Source: CAWFNW01 sp963817405
GTDB lineage: Bacteria > Actinomycetota > Coriobacteriia > Anaerosomatales > Anaerosomataceae
Assembly (NCBI GenBank): GCA_963817405.1
Contig: CAWFNW010000003.1
Location: 372,001 to 436,000 of the forward strand
DNA length: 64,000 bases
Direction: 5' to 3'
Shown: one piece after another, positions 25,066 through 33,941 of the stretch
Layout of the letters: every line of letters begins with the position of its first letter
Position numbering within the stretch: position 1 is the first letter of the stretch
The notes under the pieces: generated by a model
What the model was told of the DNA's origin: nothing
Database searches by the model: none
What the model saw: the letters and a program-made list of their open reading frames with translations, nothing else
Program-made: the position numbers and the translations under genes

Positions 25066-27564
25066 ATGCGCCTCATAGTCTCCGAGAAGAACATCGCCGC
25101 TCGCCGCATCGCCGAGATTCTCGCGGTCGGCAAGCCCAAGTCCGACAAGGTCAGCAACACGCCGGTCTACCGCTTCCGGCGCGACGGCGAGGATTGGGTG
25201 AGCATCGGGCTCAAGGGCCACATCCTTGGCGTCGACTTCCCGGCGAAGCTCGTTCACGACGACGGCGGATGGGTTGCGCAGTGGGACGAGAAGCGCCGTA
25301 CGCCCGCCCCGGAACTCCCCGCGTCGCTCGCGACACCGCCCTGGCCGAAGAAGTCGAAGCCGTTCACGGCCGACGGGATCGACCTCGGCGTCTGGAAGCT
25401 CGAGTCGCTGCCGTATCTCGTGTGGGCGCCGGTCGGCAAGACGCCCGCAGAGGAGAACATCATCCGCGCGCTCAAATCGCTTGCGAAGCAGGCAGACGAG
25501 GTCATCATCGCGACCGACTACGACCGCGAAGGCGAGCTCATCGGCTCGGACGCTCGCGGTCTCGTCCGCAGCGTCAATAAGTCCGTGCCCGTGCGGCGCG
25601 CACGGTTCTCGGCCATCACCGCCGAGGACATCGAACGCGCCTTTGCCGAGATGGGCGAAGTGTCCGACGAACTCGCGCAGGCAGGCGAGGCGCGGCAGGA
25701 CATCGACCTCGTCTGGGGCGCCGTGCTCACGCGCTATCTCACGAAGGTGAAGTTCGCGGGCATCGGGCAGCCGCGAAGTGCCGGTCGCGTCCAAACGCCC
25801 ACCCTTAAGCTGATCGTGGATCGCGAGCTCGAGCGAGAGGCGTTCGTGTCGGAGGACTACTGGACCGTGAAGGCGGACTTCAGGTCCGGCGGCGAGGCGT
25901 TCAGCGCCGGCCACGAGACCGAGCGCTTCGCTACCGCCGCGGCGGCGCAGGCCGTTCTCGACGCGGTTGTCTCGGCGACGACCGGCACCGTCGTCTCAGC
26001 CGAAACGAAACGGCGGAGTGTCAAGCCGCCGACACCCTTCAATACCACCGCACTCCAGGCGGCCGCCGCAGCAGAGGGCCTGTCTCCGGCTCGCGCGATG
26101 CGCATTGCTGAGACGTTGTACATGAACGGCCTCATCTCATACCCGCGCGTCGACAACACCGTCTACCCCAAGAGCCTCGACGTGAAGGGGATCCTCAAGG
26201 CGCTTGCCGACGTGCCCGTCTATCACGAGTATGTGTCCGGCCTCCAGCGCGCCGCGAAGTTGACCGCGACGCGTGGCGCGAAGGAGACGACGGACCACCC
26301 GCCGATTCATCCCACCGGCGCCGCCGACCCGGACCGCATGAAGCCTGAGGAGTGGAAGCTCTACAACCTCGTCGCTCGCCGGTTCCTCGCGACGTTCTCG
26401 GAAGCGGCCGTCGTCGAGGGCACCAAGGTGGTGCTGGACGTCGCCGGCGAGCCGTTCGTCGCGAAGGGCGACGTGGTCGTCAAGCCGGGATTTCGGGCCA
26501 TCTACCCCTACGGCCTGAAGAAGGACGAGCACCTGCCGCCGCTCGCCGAGGGTACCGTGGCGGAGTTCCTCGGCGCAACGAGCGAGGCAAAACAGACGCA
26601 GCCGCCGGCGCGGTACAGCCAGGGCCGCCTCATCCAAGAGATGGAGAAGCGTGGGCTCGGCACGAAGGCCACTCGGCACGACATCATCCAGACGCTCTAC
26701 GACCGCGGCTATACGGAGAACGATCCCATCGAGCCGACGTGCCTTGGCCGAGCGGTCATCCTCTCGCTCGACGAGTTCGCCGAGCGGATCACGACGCCGG
26801 ACATGACTGCGGAGCTCGATCAGGAGATGGACGACATCGCGAACGGCCGCGCCTCGCGGGTGGACGTCGTTCGTCACTCGCGCCGGCTGCTCGACGGCGT
26901 CATGGGCGTGCTCCTGGAGCATGCGTCAGATGTGGGCGAGCGGCTGGGCGACGCCACCAAGGAAGACTCGAAGATCGGGATCTGCCCGAAGTCGGGGCAC
27001 GACCTGCTCGTTAAGTCATCAATCAAGACGCGCAGCAACTTCGTCGGCTGCGCCGGATGGCCGGAGTGCGACGTCACGTACCCGCTGCCGCAGGGCAAGA
27101 TCGAGTCCGTTGCGGAGGCGTGTCCCAGTTGCGGCTCGCCGCAGATCAAGGTGATCCAGTTCCGCCAAGCGCCGCAGGTGCGCTGCATCGATCCCTCCTG
27201 CGCGACGAATGCGGAACCGACGCTCGACATCGGGCCGTGTCCGGCGTGCGCGAAGCTCGGACGGAACGGCCGCCTCATCGCGCAGCGTTCGCCTCGCACG
27301 CTGAAGCGCTTCGCGCGCTGCACCGAGTACGGCGTCGAGTACGAGAACGGGACGTGCAAGCAGAGCTATCCGCTCCCGCAGCGCGGTGATCTTGAGGCGA
27401 CAGGGGAGACCTGCGCGTGCGGCGCACCGGTGGTGGTGGCCCACACCAAGCGGGGCCCATGGAAGGTGTGCGTCGACCCTTCGTGTCCGCTCAAGGCCGA
27501 GTCAGCCGCGAAGCCCAAGCGCCCTGCGGCTCGAGGCAGGCGCCCGAAGGCGAGCGCTTCGTAG
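25066..27564 (+). CDS. topA: DNA topoisomerase I, archaeal-like type IA
   Basis: Type IA topoisomerase of 832 residues that relaxes negative supercoils. Order: Toprim (VSEKNIAARRIAEIL at the N-terminus; DYDREGELIG, about 147-156), core with GQPRSAGRVQTPTL, active-site Tyr in LISYPRVDNTVYP (about 361-373), and TKATRHDIIQTLYDRGY. The C-terminus carries several zinc-finger-like units with paired Cys (CPKSGHDLL, CAGWPEC, CPSCGSPQ, CPACAK, CACGAP). Details such as the SEKNIAARRI start, PRVDNTVYP and the GCAGWPEC finger recall archaeal TopA rather than E. coli-type TopA. This is a judgment from memory and needs a tree. Confidence 0.9.
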   Translation: MRLIVSEKNIAARRIAEILAVGKPKSDKVSNTPVYRFRRDGEDWVSIGLKGHILGVDFPAKLVHDDGGWVAQWDEKRRTPAPELPASLATPPWPKKSKPFTADGIDLGVWKLESLPYLVWAPVGKTPAEENIIRALKSLAKQADEVIIATDYDREGELIGSDARGLVRSVNKSVPVRRARFSAITAEDIERAFAEMGEVSDELAQAGEARQDIDLVWGAVLTRYLTKVKFAGIGQPRSAGRVQTPTLKLIVDRELEREAFVSEDYWTVKADFRSGGEAFSAGHETERFATAAAAQAVLDAVVSATTGTVVSAETKRRSVKPPTPFNTTALQAAAAAEGLSPARAMRIAETLYMNGLISYPRVDNTVYPKSLDVKGILKALADVPVYHEYVSGLQRAAKLTATRGAKETTDHPPIHPTGAADPDRMKPEEWKLYNLVARRFLATFSEAAVVEGTKVVLDVAGEPFVAKGDVVVKPGFRAIYPYGLKKDEHLPPLAEGTVAEFLGATSEAKQTQPPARYSQGRLIQEMEKRGLGTKATRHDIIQTLYDRGYTENDPIEPTCLGRAVILSLDEFAERITTPDMTAELDQEMDDIANGRASRVDVVRHSRRLLDGVMGVLLEHASDVGERLGDATKEDSKIGICPKSGHDLLVKSSIKTRSNFVGCAGWPECDVTYPLPQGKIESVAEACPSCGSPQIKVIQFRQAPQVRCIDPSCATNAEPTLDIGPCPACAKLGRNGRLIAQRSPRTLKRFARCTEYGVEYENGTCKQSYPLPQRGDLEATGETCACGAPVVVAHTKRGPWKVCVDPSCPLKAESAAKPKRPAARGRRPKASAS

Positions 27565-27647
27565 CACCCGCACTTCACACGCGCGCGTGAATGACGGCCG
27601 GAACGGGGCATGAACTCCCTGATGACATCGACACAGGGAGGCGCTCG

Positions 27648-28229
27648 GTGAGGCTTGCCGTCGTCCAGCACCGCTACAGAGATGACGCTGCCGAGGATGC
27701 AGCCACGCTCGCCCGCGCCGCTGAAGCAGCGGTCGCTGAGGGGGCGACGGCGCTCGTCGTGCCCGAGGTCACCTCGCCCGTCGCCGTGCAGGGCATGGAG
27801 CAGTTCGGCCGCGTCGTGATCATCGCGGGCGATGCCGCAATCGATCCCGAGCAGCATCGGCGTCTTGCCGCCGATCCACCCGACGTCCTCGTGCTTGCTC
27901 CCGGCAGCGAGTCGGAGCTTCAGGCTGAGGCGGTCGTGGAGCTCGCGATCGGACTGTCGGTATCGCTGGCGGAGCTGGTCATCATCGCGGAGACCTCCGG
28001 TGCCGAGCCGGGTTCACCGGGGCATGGAGGAAGCGCCATCATCCTGCTCGGCGAGATGCTCGCCGAGGCCGTCTTCGACGACCAGACCCTGACGGCCGAC
28101 ATCGACCTGCCGATTCCCACGCCGGAGCCTCGCGCTCCGCTCCCCGTGCTCCCAACAATCCTCGCGCAGCGTCTGGCGCACCATCGCGGCGAGCGCCCCG
28201 CCGTGGACTATCTGGCTGACCTGAGCTGA
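27648..28229 (+). CDS. Nitrilase-like protein, degenerate
   Basis: A protein of 193 residues whose two ends resemble the carbon-nitrogen hydrolase fold: LAVVQHRYRDDAAEDAATLA and EGATALVVPE (the usual catalytic Glu position), then LAELVIIAETSGAEPGSPGH and GGSAIILLGEMLAEAV near the C-terminus. The middle that should carry the catalytic Lys and Cys is missing, and the length is about two thirds of a nitrilase. It is therefore either a non-catalytic derivative or a remnant under decay. GTG 27648 has GGGAGG six bases upstream; an ATG at 27591 is possible but lacks support. Confidence 0.6.
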   Translation: MRLAVVQHRYRDDAAEDAATLARAAEAAVAEGATALVVPEVTSPVAVQGMEQFGRVVIIAGDAAIDPEQHRRLAADPPDVLVLAPGSESELQAEAVVELAIGLSVSLAELVIIAETSGAEPGSPGHGGSAIILLGEMLAEAVFDDQTLTADIDLPIPTPEPRAPLPVLPTILAQRLAHHRGERPAVDYLADLS

Positions 28230-28249
28230 CCGGTACGCCCCACGCTGCA

Positions 28250-28258
28250 TGGTAGAAT
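28250..28258 (+). promoter_or_regulatory. Extended -10 promoter element for mdh-fum operon
   Basis: TGG-TAGAAT lies 72 bp upstream of the mdh start, of the same form as several other leaders in the window. Confidence 0.45.
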
Positions 28259-28329
28259 GCGGCGAGGCTGCGGCGGCGAGAAGCTGCCCTCCTGAAGACC
28301 CCGCGCACCCCTCGGGAAGGACCCGTCTC

Positions 28330-29265
28330 ATGGCACATCCGAAGGTGACCGTCGTCGGCGCCGGACAGGTCGGCGCGACCGCGGCATTCATCATGGTGCT
28401 CAAGGAGACTGCCGACATCGTGCTCGTCGATGTCGCCGAGGGCGTCCCGCAGGGCAAGGCGCTTGACATGGCGCATGCGCGCTCGATCGAGCACTTCGCG
28501 GTGACGGTCACTGGGGCGAACGACTACGCGGCCACTGCCGGTTCAGATGTGGTCGTAGTGACTGCGGGCATCCCCCGCCGACCCGGCATGACCCGTGAGG
28601 ACCTTCTCGCGACGAACGGCGGAATCGTCCGCTCGGTCATCGCCGAGGCGGTCGCGGTGTCGCCTGACGCGGTCATCGTGTGCGTCACCAACCCCCTCGA
28701 CGTGATGACACACCTCGCGTGGTGCGTGTCCGGGCTTCCGGCATCGCGTGTCATCGGCATGGGCGGCGTGCTCGACAGCGCGCGGTTCGCGTACTTCATC
28801 GCCGAGGCGGCCGGCGCGTCCGTCGATGACGTCGAAGCGCTCGTCATCGGCGCGCATGGAGACAGCATGGTGCCGCTGCCCCGGCTCTCGACTGTGCGTG
28901 GCACACCGGTGACGGACCTTCTCTCGCCCGAGCAGGTTGCGGAAGCGGTGAGCCGCACCGTGAACGGCGGAGCCGAAGTCGTCGGACTCCTGAAGTCCGG
29001 AGGTGCCTTCTACGCGCCGGGCGCATCCGTGGCGGCGATGGTGCGCGCCATCCTGGAGGACGCGAGGACGGTCATGCCGACCTGCGCATACTTGAGCGGG
29101 CAGTACGGCATCAGCGGCATCTATCTGGGCGTGCCCGCTGTACTCGGCCGGGAGGGCGTCGTTGAGCTTCCCGAGTACGGTCTGACCGAGGAAGAGTCGG
29201 CGTTGTTCCGCGCATGCGCTGCCGGTGTCGCCGAGACGATCGCTGCCTTCGGGCTGGGCGCGTAG
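28330..29265 (+). CDS. mdh: Malate dehydrogenase
   Basis: NAD-dependent malate dehydrogenase of the LDH-like group, 311 residues, interconverting malate and oxaloacetate. The NAD motif is VVGAGQVGATAAFI (about 7-20). The substrate loop IPRRPGMTREDLL has the Arg typical of MDH rather than the Gln of LDH. Catalytic residues lie in GVLDSARF and IGAHGDSMVPL. The ATG at 28330 is preceded by GGGAAGG. It is followed 2 bp later by the fumarase alpha gene, so this is a C4 dicarboxylate segment (oxaloacetate-malate-fumarate). Confidence 0.94.
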   Translation: MAHPKVTVVGAGQVGATAAFIMVLKETADIVLVDVAEGVPQGKALDMAHARSIEHFAVTVTGANDYAATAGSDVVVVTAGIPRRPGMTREDLLATNGGIVRSVIAEAVAVSPDAVIVCVTNPLDVMTHLAWCVSGLPASRVIGMGGVLDSARFAYFIAEAAGASVDDVEALVIGAHGDSMVPLPRLSTVRGTPVTDLLSPEQVAEAVSRTVNGGAEVVGLLKSGGAFYAPGASVAAMVRAILEDARTVMPTCAYLSGQYGISGIYLGVPAVLGREGVVELPEYGLTEEESALFRACAAGVAETIAAFGLGA

Positions 29266-29267
29266 CG

Positions 29268-30107
29268 GTGATCGTCGCCTCAGCCATCGCGACCGCAGTA
29301 GCCGAGGGCGTCGCCGAAGCCGCTGTCACGCTCAGAGCCGATGTGCGAAGCGCGCTTGCCGAGGCGCTCGCAGCCGAGCCGTCCGAGCGTGCGCGGCGCG
29401 TGCTGCAGCAACTCCTCGACAATGCGCGCATCGCGGAGTTGGGCCGGGTTCCCGTCTGCCAGGACACCGGCACCGTGTGGGCCTGGATCGAGCTCGGAAT
29501 GAACGAGTGCGTCGAGGGCGACCTGCAGCGCGAGGTCGACGCTGCCGTTGCCAAGGCATACCGAGCGAACGGTCTGCGGATGAGCGTCATCCGCAACGCG
29601 CTGAACGACCGTACCAACACCGGTGACAACACCCCGGTCTTCATCGACCTCTCATTCCGCCCCGGTCCGGGCGCCACCGTGCACGTGATGCTCAAGGGCG
29701 GCGGCTCGGACAACGCCTCGGCGGTCATGATGCTCGAGCCCGCGGCCGGCGCCAAGGGCGTCGCCGACGCCGTGATCCGCCTGGTCGAAGCGAAAGCGAC
29801 CGCCGCGTGCCCGCCGCTCATCATTGGCGTCGGCATCGGCGGCACGTTCGACAGCGTCGCCAAACTCGCCAAGAAGGCGCTGCTCGTGCCGCTCGACGCG
29901 CCGCCCGCCGAGGGCGCCGCGGGCGAACTCGAACGCACGCTGCTCGAACGCGTGAACGCCACCGGTATCGGTCCTGCGGGTCTCGGCGGGCGGACGACCG
30001 CCCTCGGCGTTCGCGTGCTGACGGCGCCGTGTCACATCGCCGCGCTGCCGGTCGCGGTCAACCTCGGCTGCTGCGCGGTCAGGACCGCGAGCCGGGAGAT
30101 CGCCTGA
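29268..30107 (+). CDS. Class I fumarate hydratase, alpha subunit
   Basis: Iron-sulfur fumarase alpha subunit of 279 residues, interconverting malate and fumarate. The three cluster cysteines are visible: C64 in PVCQDTGTVW, C181 in ACPPLIIGVGIGG and C255 in APCHIAALPV. RNALNDRTNTGDNTP and GGGSDNAS are family motifs. In two-subunit class I fumarases a separate beta gene usually follows; here the next gene is a permease whose last 182 residues are the beta subunit. The GTG start lies 2 bp after the mdh stop. A tartrate dehydratase activity is less likely given mdh next door. Confidence 0.92.
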   Translation: MIVASAIATAVAEGVAEAAVTLRADVRSALAEALAAEPSERARRVLQQLLDNARIAELGRVPVCQDTGTVWAWIELGMNECVEGDLQREVDAAVAKAYRANGLRMSVIRNALNDRTNTGDNTPVFIDLSFRPGPGATVHVMLKGGGSDNASAVMMLEPAAGAKGVADAVIRLVEAKATAACPPLIIGVGIGGTFDSVAKLAKKALLVPLDAPPAEGAAGELERTLLERVNATGIGPAGLGGRTTALGVRVLTAPCHIAALPVAVNLGCCAVRTASREIA

Positions 30108-32176
30108 TGTCAGCTGCCGCCCAGACAGGCGGAGGGATACTCGAGGGGCGGCCGCGCTACTCGGCCGTACTGGGCAATCCGCGATTCCGTCGGCTGTGGG
30201 TGAGCCAGTTCGTGAGCGGTATCGGCGACTGGCTGGTCATCGGCCTCTTGATCCCGCTCGTGACCACGCTCTCCGGCGGCTCGGCGTTCGCCGTCGCCGG
30301 CATCATGATCGCGAAGATCCTGCCGGCCCTCATGCTGAGCTCGGTCGTCGGCGTGTTCGTGGACCGCTTCGACAGGCGCAAGCTCATGATCGCGGCGGAC
30401 GTCGCTCGGGCGCTGCTCACGATCGGTCTGCTGTTTACGGACTCGCTGATGCTCATCTACGTGGTGGTCTTCCTGATGGAGGTCGCTTCGCTGGTGTTCA
30501 TGCCCGCGAAGAACGCGCTCATCCCGCACCTGGTCGAGCCCGATGACCTCGCGACTGCGAACGGGCTTTCCTACACCACCCAACAGGCGAGCATGCTCAT
30601 CGGTCTCACGATGTCCGGTGCGCTCCTTGCGGCGTTTGAGGCGGTCGTTCGTTGGGTGCTCCAGAGTGGTTTCCCGTTCGTCGACCTCCTCGTTGGGCCG
30701 TTCGCACCTGCGCTCCTCGGTCCTCGCGCTGGCGTCATCATGAACAGCCTGAGCTTTGTCTTCTCGGCGGCGGTCGTGACGACCATCAAAGTCGTGAGCC
30801 AGCCCCAGCGCGAAGGCAAGCTGTCGCTGTCGCTGATCGGCAAGGACGCGATCGACTCGTTCCGCTTCCTCGGGCACCATCACCAGCTGCGGGGGCTCCT
30901 CGTGACCATCGGCCTCGCGCTCCTCGGCGGCGGCGCCATCGTCTCGGTGGGTGTCGTGTACGTGCAGCAGAACCTCACCGGCGGCGTCCCGTTCCTCGAC
31001 CAGGTCGAGATGCTCCAGAGCCTGATCGCAGCGCCCCAGACGTTCATGCTCGTCTTCCTCGCCCTCGGAATGGTGATCGGCGCGCTCGTCGTGCCTCGGC
31101 TTGCCACCCGCGTCCCCTTGCAGCTGTTGTTCCTTGGCGGCGTGGGCACCTTCGGCGCCTCGATGCTTATCTTCGCGCTCGCCAGCGCGTACTGGACGGC
31201 TGTCGTCTTCGCGCTCGTCGCGGGCTTCTGCATCGCGTGCATCACCGTGGCCGGGAACACCTACGTTGCACGCGTCGTGAGCGACGAGGTCCGAGGGCGC
31301 GTCTTCACCGCGCTGGAGTCGGTCATCCGGGTCGCGCTCCTCATGTCCATGGTCGTCGTCGCCCCCATCGGGGACATGGCGTCGCGTGCGGTGCGAGCGG
31401 TCGCCTTGGCGCGCGGCATCGCGCCGAGCGACATCACGCTCACCGGCTCGCGCCTCACGCTCCTCCTCGCGTCGGTCATCGTGATCGCCGCCGCCATCTA
31501 CGCCTACCGGACGCTCGACTGGCGTGCGAGCGCGCAGCACTCGGGCGTTACCGGACGCCTACCGAGCGTGCCGTTCGCGGCGCCTGCCCTCGTAGACGAC
31601 GGCGACCCTCCCGTGGGAGTCGTGCCGGTGCGACTACCGGCGACCACCAGCGAGCTTGCGTCGCTCATCGTGGGGCAGGAGGTCCGCCTCTCGGGCACCG
31701 TCTTCACGGCTCGGGACGCCACGCATGCGCGAATCGTCGAGGAACTCGAGCGCACCGGGGAGCTGCCCTTCGGGCTTGCCGGACAGACGCTCTTCTACGC
31801 AGGGCCGACGCCGGCCACGGCCGAGCGCCCGGTCGGAGCGGTCGGTCCCACCACCGCTCGTCGCATGGACGCCTGGACGCCCCGGCTGCTGGCAGCGGGC
31901 ATCACCGCAACCATCGGCAAGGGTCATCGTTCTCAAGCGGTCAGACGCGCGTGCGCCGAGTACGGTGCGGTCTACTTCGCGGTCGTCGGTGGCGCGGCAG
32001 CCCTGCTTGCGACGCGCGTGAGTGCCGCCGAGACCGTCGCGTGGGAGGACTTGGGAACCGAGGCGCTCGTGCGCATGGAGATCGACGACTTCCCGGCCTT
32101 CGTCGCGATCGATGCTCGCGGTGGCGACCTCTACGAGACCGCGCCTGACGCGTGGCACTTGGAGGTGGGGTCGTGA
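30107..32176 (+). CDS. MFS permease fused to class I fumarase beta subunit
   Basis: A single uninterrupted frame of 689 residues. Residues 1 to about 465 are a 12-TM major facilitator permease of the MFS_3/EntS-like kind (RFRRLWVSQFVSGIGDWLVI start; VDRFDRRKLMIAADVARALL loop). A linker of about 40 residues follows. Residues 508-689 are a full-length fumarase beta subunit: VGQEVRLSGTVFTARDATHA, GQTLFYAGPTPA, GAVGPTTARRMD, TIGKGHRS, VVGGAAALLATRV and MEIDDFPAFVAID. GTG 31628 within the frame, with GGGAG eight bases upstream, would start the beta part alone, so a free beta subunit may also be made. ATG 30107 overlaps the fumarase alpha stop. The transported substrate is unknown. Confidence 0.88.
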   Translation: MSAAAQTGGGILEGRPRYSAVLGNPRFRRLWVSQFVSGIGDWLVIGLLIPLVTTLSGGSAFAVAGIMIAKILPALMLSSVVGVFVDRFDRRKLMIAADVARALLTIGLLFTDSLMLIYVVVFLMEVASLVFMPAKNALIPHLVEPDDLATANGLSYTTQQASMLIGLTMSGALLAAFEAVVRWVLQSGFPFVDLLVGPFAPALLGPRAGVIMNSLSFVFSAAVVTTIKVVSQPQREGKLSLSLIGKDAIDSFRFLGHHHQLRGLLVTIGLALLGGGAIVSVGVVYVQQNLTGGVPFLDQVEMLQSLIAAPQTFMLVFLALGMVIGALVVPRLATRVPLQLLFLGGVGTFGASMLIFALASAYWTAVVFALVAGFCIACITVAGNTYVARVVSDEVRGRVFTALESVIRVALLMSMVVVAPIGDMASRAVRAVALARGIAPSDITLTGSRLTLLLASVIVIAAAIYAYRTLDWRASAQHSGVTGRLPSVPFAAPALVDDGDPPVGVVPVRLPATTSELASLIVGQEVRLSGTVFTARDATHARIVEELERTGELPFGLAGQTLFYAGPTPATAERPVGAVGPTTARRMDAWTPRLLAAGITATIGKGHRSQAVRRACAEYGAVYFAVVGGAAALLATRVSAAETVAWEDLGTEALVRMEIDDFPAFVAIDARGGDLYETAPDAWHLEVGS

Positions 32177-32814
32177 GCGGTCTGTTCATCACGCTCGAGG
32201 GGTGCGAGGGCTCCGGCAAGTCGACACAGATGGCGCATCTGGCCGCACTGCTGCAGCAGGCAGGGGCGGACGTGTACGCGCTTCGTGAGCCCGGTGGCAC
32301 CGCGGTGGGAGAGCAGGTGCGGGAGATCCTGCTCAGCCCGGCACATCAGGGTATGGACGCGGTCACCGAGGTGCTGCTCTACGAAGCCGCCCGCGCCGAG
32401 CACGTCGCGCACGTGATCCGCCCGGCGCTTGAGGCGGGTGCGATCGTCGTGTGCGACCGCTTTGCGGACTCCTCGACGGCGTACCAAGGCTACGGTCGCG
32501 GTCTCGACCTCGCGATGGTGCGCTCGCTCAACGACTGGGCGACCGGCGCCCTCGTTCCCGACTGCACGCTCATCCTCGATGTGCCGCCCGCCGAGGGGTT
32601 GGCGCTGGCGACACACGAGGGTGCCGATCGCCTCGAGCGTGAGGCGATCGCGTTCCACGAGCGCGTCCGAGAAGGGTACCTCGCCATGGCGCGCGAAGAG
32701 CCGGAGCGCTTCGTCGTCATTCCCCGGGGCGATGCCGGCGAGGTCTTCGTCGCCATTCTGGCCGCGCTTCGGCCACTTTTTGCCGGGCGCGGCATCCGCT
32801 TGGAGTCGAGGTGA
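32173..32814 (+). CDS. tmk: Thymidylate kinase
   Basis: dTMP kinase of 213 residues. P-loop: LEGCEGSGKSTQM (about 7-19). Also LREPGGTAVGEQVR and DRFADSSTAYQGYGRGLD, the diagnostic TMPK motifs, and DVPPAEGLALA. The GTG at 32173 overlaps the preceding stop as GTGA with GGAGGTGGGG before it. It forms the usual tmk-holB-PSP1 order with the next two genes. Confidence 0.95.
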   Translation: MSGLFITLEGCEGSGKSTQMAHLAALLQQAGADVYALREPGGTAVGEQVREILLSPAHQGMDAVTEVLLYEAARAEHVAHVIRPALEAGAIVVCDRFADSSTAYQGYGRGLDLAMVRSLNDWATGALVPDCTLILDVPPAEGLALATHEGADRLEREAIAFHERVREGYLAMAREEPERFVVIPRGDAGEVFVAILAALRPLFAGRGIRLESR

Positions 32815-33941
32815 CGCGGCCTTGCGTCTGGGACGACCTTCCCGCGCAGACGCGTGTGGCGTCATTCCTCAGGCGCGCGGCCACCGCGGACACGGTCTCG
32901 CATGCCTACCTGTTCGTCGGTCCGACCGGCTCCGGTAAGCGTACCGCCGCGCTGGCGCTCGCCTGCGCGCTCTTCTGCGAGGACGGCGGCTGCGGGTCGT
33001 GCCCCGTGTGCTACCGAGTGAAGAACGGCTTCCATCCCGACGTTCACTCGGTGCGCCCTGAAGGCGCCGCAACCTACATGATCGAGCAGATCCGCAACGT
33101 GATCCGCGATGTCCACTTGAAGCCGGTACAGGCCACGCGCAAGATCTACATCTTCGACGAGGCGGAGCGACTGGACGCGAGCCCAGCGAACGCGCTTCTC
33201 AAGACGCTCGAGGAGCCTCCCGACAATGTGGTGATCTTACTCCTCGCGCTAAGCTACGACTCGGTGCTGCCGACGATCGTCTCGCGCTGCCAGGTCGTTC
33301 GGTTTCGCCCGGTGCCGCCCTCGGTGGCGCGCTCGCTCATTATCGAGCGGACGGGCGCGACGCCCGAGCAAGCGGGTGCGGCACTCGCGGCGGCGGGTGG
33401 CGTGGTGACCCGTGCCGAGGACATCCTCGGCTCCTCGGGTCGGCTGGCGTCCCGCGATCTTGTGATGCGCACGCTCAAGCAGCTGCCGGTCATGGACTCG
33501 CACGACGTGCTGATGGCGGCCCGCGACGTCCTCGTCTCGTTCAAAGCGCCGCTCGACGATCTCAAGGCGGCGCAGGCGGACGAACTTGAGGAGCAGCGCT
33601 CGGTACTCGGCAAGCAGGTCTCCACCAAGACGCTCGAGGAGCGACACAAGCGTGAGCTCACGGCTCGCGAGCGAGAGGGGATCGCCGAGCTCTTCGGCAT
33701 CACCGAGAGCTGGCTTCGCGATTGCTTGATAGTCTCCCAGGCGGGAAGCGGCGAGGCAGCCAACGCGGACGTCGCCGACGCGGTCGAGGAGATCGCTCGA
33801 GTGATCACGCCGCGGGCCGCGCTGGCCGCGCTGGAAGCCGTCCGCACGGCCCGGTCCCGCATCTCGTATAATGTGAGCCCGCAGCTGGCCATCGAGGCCA
33901 TGCTGTTCGATATTCAGGAGGTTCTCCGATGCCCACGGTAG
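32811..33941 (+). CDS. holB: DNA polymerase III delta' subunit
   Basis: Clamp-loader subunit of 376 residues with an AAA+ fold. P-loop VGPTGSGKRTAALALA (about 36-51); zinc-site CGSCPVC; Walker B region IYIFDEAERLDASPANALLK; LEEPPDNVV; sensor-1 region PTIVSRCQVVRF (SRC motif). Start GTG overlaps tmk by 4 bp. The 3' end overlaps the PSP1 gene by 13 bp. This tmk-holB-PSP1 arrangement is common in Gram-positive bacteria. Confidence 0.92.
   Translation: MTRPCVWDDLPAQTRVASFLRRAATADTVSHAYLFVGPTGSGKRTAALALACALFCEDGGCGSCPVCYRVKNGFHPDVHSVRPEGAATYMIEQIRNVIRDVHLKPVQATRKIYIFDEAERLDASPANALLKTLEEPPDNVVILLLALSYDSVLPTIVSRCQVVRFRPVPPSVARSLIIERTGATPEQAGAALAAAGGVVTRAEDILGSSGRLASRDLVMRTLKQLPVMDSHDVLMAARDVLVSFKAPLDDLKAAQADELEEQRSVLGKQVSTKTLEERHKRELTAREREGIAELFGITESWLRDCLIVSQAGSGEAANADVADAVEEIARVITPRAALAALEAVRTARSRISYNVSPQLAIEAMLFDIQEVLRCPR
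33867..33872 (+). promoter_or_regulatory. Candidate -10 TATAAT inside holB
   Basis: A perfect TATAAT, 57 bp upstream of the PSP1 gene start, in the holB coding region. No good -35; could allow independent expression. Confidence 0.3.

Noticed and set aside
30107..31520. The MFS permease as a simple stand-alone gene ending before the beta subunit
   Set aside because: No in-frame stop exists between the last TM helix and the fumarase beta sequence, so the frame must be reported as a fusion unless resequencing shows an error.
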